From the NCBI GenBank assembly GCA_963691705.1, contig OY829539.1, positions 13,270,501 through 13,334,500 on the forward strand: a stretch of DNA of 64,000 nt, written 5' to 3'. The translations under genes were made by a program, and so were the position numbers. Position 1 is the stretch's first letter. Each line of letters begins with the position of its first letter. The DNA is from Viola odorata. Its lineage: Eukaryota > Streptophyta > Magnoliopsida > Malpighiales > Violaceae. Of this stretch, positions 57,580 to 64,000 are shown piece after piece. The notes under the pieces were generated by a model. That model was given only the letters and a program-made list of their open reading frames with translations. It was not told the DNA's origin and did no database searches.

Positions 57580-57750
57580 TAGTACAAGCGATAACACTAA
57601 CACTAATTCCTCCACAGGTAGTAGCGGGCCTAAGGTAGTTGTCTTGAATGACAAGTTGGGTGGAACCAATAATCTAGCCTGGTATCAGTCTTGTTTGTTG
57701 TCGATTAAGGACCGCAGCATGTATGAGTGCATCACTGGCACCAAGAATTA
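57580..57750 (+). pseudogene. Possible copia gag N-terminal fragment
   Basis: The plus strand reads VVVLNDKLGGTNNLAWYQSCLLSIKDR, similar in pattern to the start of copia Gag (L-G-NY-W). It is opposite in strand to the LTR-like segment next to it. Short, weak. Confidence 0.35.
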
Positions 57751-58175
57751 ATTAACCTGCAAATGATGATCCCACACCTGAACAATGAGAATATCTGTAA
57801 ACTCTCTTATTATGTCCTAGCTCCTTAATTTTGTGCAGCTCGCATATGGCCAAAGGGTACATGTTTTTGGACTCTGCATGTATAGAAAGTGATGAAGCCA
57901 AGTTCCTCCATACAAGCTTTTGACCCGCTATTATGAGAGCGGACACTTGTATAGAAAGTGTTACGGGTTACCTATGCATCCTTTCCAAAGAATTTGATCT
58001 TACGATCGTCAGATGGCAAGGTTTCTTAATAGAATTTGGATTCATTGAGTTTAATATACTAGTACAAGATGTGAGGGAGTTAAATATTAGTGTAGGGTTT
58101 CAATTACCGGTTTACCGATCAAACTAGCCGTATAGTCCAATTTTAATAAGTATGGTCTAGATGGAAGTAAAAGGA

Positions 58176-58635
58176 AAAGAAAAAGTAGTTGTAGCTATTA
58201 ACTAAGCCATAAGTCGTCTCTGATTTCCATATACGAATTTGAAGTACAACTCATCATTTTAGTAGAGTAAATTATGCTAATACAGACACTAGCACCATGT
58301 ATAACAAATGATCAAAAGGTGGGAATGAAGCAAAGTTTTGAATTAGTTGAGCCCAACATTAAGATTGGCAAGCTGCTCTATGTTCATAGGGTACACAACA
58401 CTAAGGAAGAAAAAGTAGTTGTAGCTATTAACTAAGCCATAAGTCGTCTCTGATTTCCATATACGAATTTGAAGTACAACTCATCATTTTAGTAGAGTAA
58501 ATTATGCTAATACAGACACTAGCACCATGTATAACAAATGATCAAAAGGTGGGGATGAAGCAAAGTTTTGAATTAGTTGAGCCCAACATTAAGATTGGCA
58601 AGCTGCTCTATGTTCATAGGGTACACAACACTAAG
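58176..58635. repeat. 230-bp tandem duplication at the 3' end of second GDSL gene
   Basis: 58176-58405 and 58406-58635 are nearly identical (one difference noted, GTGGGAATG against GTGGGGATG). The unit covers the last 20 or so codons, the stop and part of the 3' untranslated region of the minus-strand gene. The copy next to exon 5 is used; the outer copy is spare. Confidence 0.93.
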
Positions 58636-60562
58636 GTCTCCATTAAAAGCTTTCTTTCCCATCAGTCTGTTGACAGCTTCTGTTGGGTGGAATGCATCCC
58701 AAAATATGTACTGCTCTCTGTTTATGCATGGCGTTTGGAATGGAAGACATGTAATTTGTCCCCTATTTCGACCAATCCCACAACATCCGCGATTTTTAAC
58801 ACTAAATCCTACATAAAAGTTAAATTGTCAGAACAAAATCAATAAATTTCGAGTTTGCAAGAACAGGAAAGAGATGTTGAATCCTATAATCATACCATAG
58901 TTTGGTGAATTGGTCAAGATGTCTCTAAACATATGAGCAACGTCAATGTAAGTGAATCTTGCACCAGGTAGGTTGGTGTTGAAATTGTTCAACATGGTCT
59001 TCACATTCTCATTAAAAGGCTGGATCAGCTGGTTCACCTCTTCAGAGCATAGACCTGCTGGGCTCTGGGCTAAGATGCTTGGAATGCATCCCATTATTCC
59101 TAATCCTGCTATCACAAATTTCCTAGCTCCAAGATTGTAAAGTTGCTGCATATTTTTCACAACAGAAGCAATTAAGTTTCGTGATCGCAAGGATCGAACA
59201 TCTGACCACTAAAAAGATCCCTGATGGCTCGCTAGCTACATACTAATACACAAAATTAATGGTGAAAAATAGGTAGTGACAGTGGCATTGACATTTGAAA
59301 AGTGAAAAGAGTTGATTTTCTTACAGTGAGTTGCTTGGTGTATTGCTGTACGAGGAGATTGGCATATTGTGGGCCATTGTACTGGTTCTTTGTTGGGTAG
59401 TTAGGCATGAGGTAATTATTAAGGTAGTCATTGCTGCCCATACCCACAAAGAAAATGCTCCTTTCAAGTGCCTTGCTCAGCTCATCTGCTCCAAGATTAC
59501 CACTAAGCTGATCAAGGGTGCTCTCAAAATTGGTGATCTGTTGGTTGAATGGTATGCGACTCACCTGATCAACACAGAAGTAAATGCAGCATTTAATGTT
59601 TATGACAATTCCATAAAGAAATTTATCATGTATGTGGTGGTTGACCAAACTTATAATAAATTAACTTGTGCTGGAATGTTCCCTTTTTCTTGTGAAATGC
59701 AGACTGTGGTCAATAAATGTCTGCCTCACAGATTTAAGAGCATGGCCAACTTCTTGAGTATAGTGAACATGGGATGTAAATTTGCATTTAAGACAGCGGC
59801 TGATGAATACATTAAATGAGAGGTCCAAGAACAAGAAATGGCATCCTTTCTTAAAGAACCATATAAATTTAATTTACTGATCATGTATATGACCCAAGGA
59901 GATCAAAGTAATGAACGTGCATGCAATATGTCAAACTAAACTTACAAAATTTCTGCCAGTGTCATCAAGGATTCCAGCAGCTGCAGAGGCATAGTTGACA
60001 CCATTGAGCAATTGGGATCCAGAGGCCTCAGAGTATGCAGGAATCAGAGGCAGTCCAAGATTTTCAGCTGCATATATACATACATGCACAACATTTTCAT
60101 CAGATTACTTGTGTACAACTTCCCTTTTTTTCATTAGCGGAACTTCTGGTACTTTGCTACCAACAAATGAGCCGATCCGAGTGACTATTAGCAACCAGGG
60201 GAACTCTGTTTTCAACTCCATAGAGTGCCACATTTACAAAAAGTAAATTAAAGCTAGAAAAGAGTAAATATAACAACAATAACCTGACCTATTTCATCAA
60301 CCATGGTGTAACCATTGGAGAAACGGCCAGTAGCCCCGCCATTGAAGTCTATTCCATAAGGGAAATAGTTGGCTTTGGCAAGAGAAGGAAGGTTGTTGTT
60401 ATTCCCATTGTCAATGAGAGAATCTCCAAAAATAAACATGGCAGGAACCATTTCTCTCCTCCTCCCTCCTTCTGGATCAACTGGATCAACATCTTCCTGG
60501 CCTAATGCCATAGCACAACACACCATGAAAGACAGCAGAAAATAGTTGAATGTGGTGGCCAT
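58573..60562 (-). CDS. GDSL esterase/lipase, five exons, 373 residues
   Basis: Exons on the minus strand: 60562-60289, 60067-59946, 59564-59325, 59145-58896 and 58808-58573. All introns have GT..AG borders and the same phases as the first GDSL gene. There is a signal peptide (FNYFLLSFMVCCAMALGQ), then a charged segment. SGNH blocks: FIFGDSLIDNGNNNN with Ser48, GVNYASAAAG (114 on), GMGSNDYLNNY with Asn177, and WDAFHPTE with Asp333 and His336. It resembles the At1g71691-type group. It is a paralogue of the gene at 51258, convergent with it, but from a different subgroup, so not a recent tandem copy. Probably a secreted acyl-ester hydrolase; substrate unknown. Apparently intact. Confidence 0.92.
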
Positions 60563-60652
60563 AGCTAGAAAAAAAGAAAAAACAAGAGGAACAGAGAAGG
60601 ATTTGAGATGGAAAATGGAAATGGGGTGTGGGTTTTATGAGTGTGAAAAGAG

Positions 60653-60660
60653 CTTTTATA
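60653..60660 (-). promoter_or_regulatory. TATA box of second GDSL gene
   Basis: TATAAAAG on the minus strand, about 90 bases upstream of ATG 60562, in the context CTCTATAAAAGC. Confidence 0.6.
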
Positions 60661-61725
60661 GAGGCATTGCAATTAAGGTGGGTTGTTGAGAGATTAGTAA
60701 ATGAGCTCATCTGCTCGCTCCATTGCAGTAACTGCACTGGTGGATGTGGTGCTGTGCTGCCAATTTTCCTGATTAATTTACTACTACCATTCTTGCGTAT
60801 AGACGTTCAAGACATACATTGGTGGATATGTTGGCAAGATATAAACGCTATGTTTTCTAGGCTATATTGTCACAACATTTTTGCCCATGCTCCACAAGCT
60901 CAAGAACCAGCTGAGCTGCTGCCTCAAATCTCATTTAATTTAGACACAAACACTACCCTTCTCATCACATTTTGCTCCCATCTCATGATAATGTTTCTTC
61001 TATATAACTGCGGTTGGAGATTTTTTTTTTACTTCCTACCGATTATTTTAGCTGTCCAGTTTTAGTTTAGGCTATTTTTTATTTTTATTTTTTCAGATAT
61101 CCACTTTAAGGTTCCAACCAGTTAGTTAGTTAGTCTACAGTAGGAAGCCTCTGGATTTAACTGTAAATTCTTGACAATATTTTTTCACCCATGGAATAGT
61201 CTTGACATAGTTGTTATTTGTTACAATGTGATTAGTTTACACTGCTATTTCAAATCCCTTCTTTAGTGTCAAACTGAAATCCATTTTCATCATCAATCTC
61301 GTCAATCATATATTTCATCATTAAATTCAATCAGTTTTCTTCAACACCTTAAAACAAGTATAATTTATAATGATCAACCTTAAATCTTATGCCCCAATCA
61401 GGTGGGGTGCTTAATACCTTTGTTACTCATCAAAATACCCCGGTTCAAAATATTAGCGTGCAAACTTAAAGAAGGAGCTCCTAAGATTGTTGAGAAAAAT
61501 AAGTGTTTGTTACAAGGATAATTATGGATTTGGTTGGATAGCAGTTGAGATATTAGTGACTTGTAATTCTATTGGTTAGGGATGAATATTAATGATTAGG
61601 TCTCATCCCATCCTTTGTAAGTCATCTTTCAGTTGTTGGATAAAGATTACTTCATCTAGCTTTGATATACTCTACAATTGCCTTATTTGAGGATCCTATC
61701 TATTAGAAAGAGTCTAGAAAAATAT
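60661..61725. other. Upstream region of second GDSL gene
   Basis: No further gene. A plus-strand frame at 60628-61065 lies over the promoter and has no family. Confidence 0.5.
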
Positions 61726-61969
61726 TGATAATCTTAGGATTGAGCTGAGGGTAATTCTGTAACTTGGCGTGATGATGTGGATGATCTCCTTACTCCTATG
61801 TCACCTGTAAAGCACAGGAGGGGGTCTACGACGTAGAATCTCCGACGATCAAGTTAATATCGTGAAGATTGTGAGCAATAGAGAGAGTTACTAGGATAGT
61901 TATCGGGTTTAGGTTGGGAGCTTCTTGTGGGGTCTTAGTGGGTGTGTATGCATCCTTGTTCATATGCGA

Positions 61970-61989
61970 GGGGGGGGGGGGGGGGGGGG
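61970..61989 (+). repeat. G20 homopolymer
   Basis: Twenty G in a row, next to the TATA box of the solo LTR (as C on its coding strand). Strong potential for G-quadruplex formation; length is prone to sequencing error. Confidence 0.85.
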
Positions 61990-62059
61990 TTATTTATACC
62001 CCCACCCAGCTTGATTACCAAGGACAAGTAGGGCTTGGGGGCCGGAACAGTCAATGCTC

Positions 62060-62145
62060 CAAGCGGTGCATTAAATGTCATCACCTCCGCCATAAATGTC
62101 ATCACCTTCGCCGTAAATATTCTCACTTCTGTCATAAATGCAGCC
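62060..62145 (+). repeat. Short tandem repeat inside the solo LTR
   Basis: Three to four copies of a 21-bp unit like ATAAATGTCATCACCTCCGCC in the promoter half of the LTR. Confidence 0.75.
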
Positions 62146-62457
62146 CAGACGGTGATCATTGTTCTCGATCTGTGCACGCCACGTGTCTTGGACTAAGATA
62201 ACGGTTACTGACTCCACCCGGTATCTTCTCGGTAAGGTAACTACCTATCGGGGTCGGTAGGTAAGCGACATAGTCGGTAGGGGTAGTTAGGGCTACCGGG
62301 GGAGCCCCCCCGTTAGTGACGAGTAGTTGATAGCGCTCCCCTGAGGGACTCCGTCGGTGTCTTACTGAGCCAGTCCACATGGCCCTAGCCAATGGAACCA
62401 AGTCAATGGACCAGTGGAAAGACTAGAATACCCTTAGCATTTCTTCATGTATTATCA

Positions 62458-64000
62458 AATATCCTCTAATTTTCCGAGCCGTAATGGGGTTCTTAATCTC
62501 ACTAGCACCTATGCACCATTTTCCATCACCGTCTCTAACACTAGCATGCACATTAATAAGTCCCATATCATTGACATCTACTACCCAAAAAATACTTCCG
62601 GTTTGATAATGTGAGTAATACTTCAAGAAAAAAATCAAAAACAAATTTAAGGGAACACAAACGGTCTCACTTAAATCTCAATCTCCTTAGACAGCTATAT
62701 GTGGCCCTTTTGAGAAAATATTGAGAAGCATTACCCTACATCACCCTACATAACCCCCAGTACTTTTTAGATAGTGCTCGGGGAAATTCACCTAAAAGGA
62801 CCATAAATAGCTACTGTGAACAACCATCTAAACCTTCCTTGAAAAAAGGAAAATGAATTATCTAGAATTAAAGAAAATGAGACATGTTCCTTTACCTAGT
62901 TCACAAATCTAGCTCGTGAAGAATATCAAATGGTTCTTACAAGGGAAATGGAAGGAAAAGAGTTGCTACTTTATTTATTTTGGAAAAAGAAAGAAAACCG
63001 TTTAAAACCTCATTTTAGAAATTCAAGAGAAGTTTTATTAATTAAAACAAATTCCGAAAATAAAATAAGAATGACTCCATGCAAAACTCCAATGTTAGTG
63101 GACTAGTTTGCAAAACAGAGACTTTGAATACAATGTTAAACTTATTTTAAGAAAAGAAAGGGAATCGAGTGATTTTTTATGATGAAAGATGAATGACAAA
63201 TTTAAAAAGGGATGTGAATTTGATGATAAAAAGAAGAAATTTAATAACAATGTCAATTAACACATCATAACAAATAATCATGTCAATCATATCAATATCT
63301 ATTCATGAAAAATAGAAGTAAGAATGCAATATGAATAGAGAGGGTTAAGCTGAATTAGGCTCATGATGCATAACATGTAACGTGCAAGGTTTTGGGTTAG
63401 GCTCGCAAACTGTTGGATCAAACTCAAGTTAGATCGATTATTTAGGAAGTTCAAAATCTAGCGATCCTTACTAAATCCAAATTGTCAATCGGAGAATGTT
63501 AGCAAAATGAGTTCCCAGATTGTTGGTGGGATCATAATGCATAGTTCCACTTAAGTACTAACTTTCTAAAGCAATTAGCTGGCTTTTGAGTTAAGTATTT
63601 ACGTGTAGCTCTTTTTTGACAAAATTCATCTCAAAGCTCCATCAGTCCTCTTTTTCAACTTCGCCAGTTAGACATAAGGTTAGTGTTATATAGTTTTTTC
63701 TGATGCAAATGCGCCATGATGACAAATAAATCACAATAAATGCAATCACAACGTGAACATAACAGCACGTAGCACGTAATCACATAGAACAATGAGGAGA
63801 AGTGGGAGGAAGGAATGCTCCTGTAATTCCTCATAGAGTTGAATCTTTTTAGATTCAAGAAAGAAGGAGAAGCAAAAGGAGGAAATGTTCACTGCATTCC
63901 TCGCAGAAGAAAGAGATGTAGTAGATGGAGGATGTACCTATTCTAGACTGTAGTTTCGACCACTTCTTGATCAACAAATGGTTATGGAAAGAAGCTTGAA
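62458..64000. other. Unassigned right end
   Basis: AT-rich DNA without a recognisable gene, repeat or terminus. Short frames have no known family. Confidence 0.4.

Larger units (their letters stand above)
61726..62457 (-). mobile_element. Solo LTR (732 bp) with target duplication AATAT
   Basis: Inverted ends TGATAAT...ATTATCA (seven of seven) are flanked on both sides by AATAT (61721-61725 and 62458-62462). On the minus strand it has a TATA box (TATAAATA, 61991-61998), a C-run of 20 bases right after it, and CTTGATCGTCGGAG, close to the R/U5 word in the LTR of element C. Termini and layout suggest the same lineage as element C. Confidence 0.9.

Noticed and set aside
56761..57750. A single copia element made of the LTR-like segment and the gag-like frame
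   Set aside because: The two read in opposite directions and no primer site follows the LTR edge.
59331..59819. Plus-strand frame of 162 codons
   Set aside because: It lies over exon 3 of the GDSL gene on the other strand and its intron; the GDSL reading is clearly the real one.

Overview
The window is nuclear DNA of a flowering plant, probably a eudicot. Single-copy genes have short exons and AT-rich introns with GT..AG borders. Most of the window consists of plant LTR retrotransposons (Athila-like and Tat-like Ty3/gypsy), with LINEs and hAT, CACTA, foldback and Stowaway-like DNA elements. I cannot name a species from sequence alone.

Positions 1-30186 are a nest of three gypsy-type elements, all oriented rightwards. 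The youngest, A (Athila-like; 1-12501, left end outside the window), has a tRNA-Asp-type primer site, damaged gag-protease, a long intact RT-RNase H-integrase frame, and a third ORF followed by a long 3' non-coding region. A sits inside the integrase of element B (Tat-like; 12502-21359 visible). B ends in minisatellite arrays, two hairpins next to the polypurine tract and a 3.05-kb LTR. B in turn appears to sit inside element C (21360-30186). C carries four genes on the opposite strand to its own LTR, two of them decayed paralogues with the same short intron, and ends in a 554-bp LTR with an array of TGACGTCA motifs.

Positions 30187-38540 are AT-rich intergenic DNA: a non-autonomous hAT element with a perfect 8-bp target duplication, a broken malectin-like (CrRLK1L receptor kinase) fragment, AT microsatellites, a CACTA-type terminus, and a nested foldback structure.

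Positions 38727-42100 hold a compact three-exon gene for a 140-residue conserved plant protein and the 3' exons of a LysM-domain gene with no visible 5' end and one frameshift. Next come a decayed LINE split by a solo LTR (43263-44244) and the 3' half of a second Athila-like element, D (about 44305-50199). D carries the same third ORF as A, full of stops.

Positions 51258-60562 hold two apparently intact five-exon GDSL esterase/lipase genes in tail-to-tail orientation. They are separated by LINE fragments, an LTR-like segment and a 230-bp tandem duplication at the 3' end of the second gene. A solo LTR with a perfect target duplication (61726-62457) and unassigned DNA close the window.

The most unusual signals are the antisense gene cluster inside element C, a non-coding module shared between the unrelated elements A and B, and the 25-bp-phased bZIP-site array in the LTR of C.
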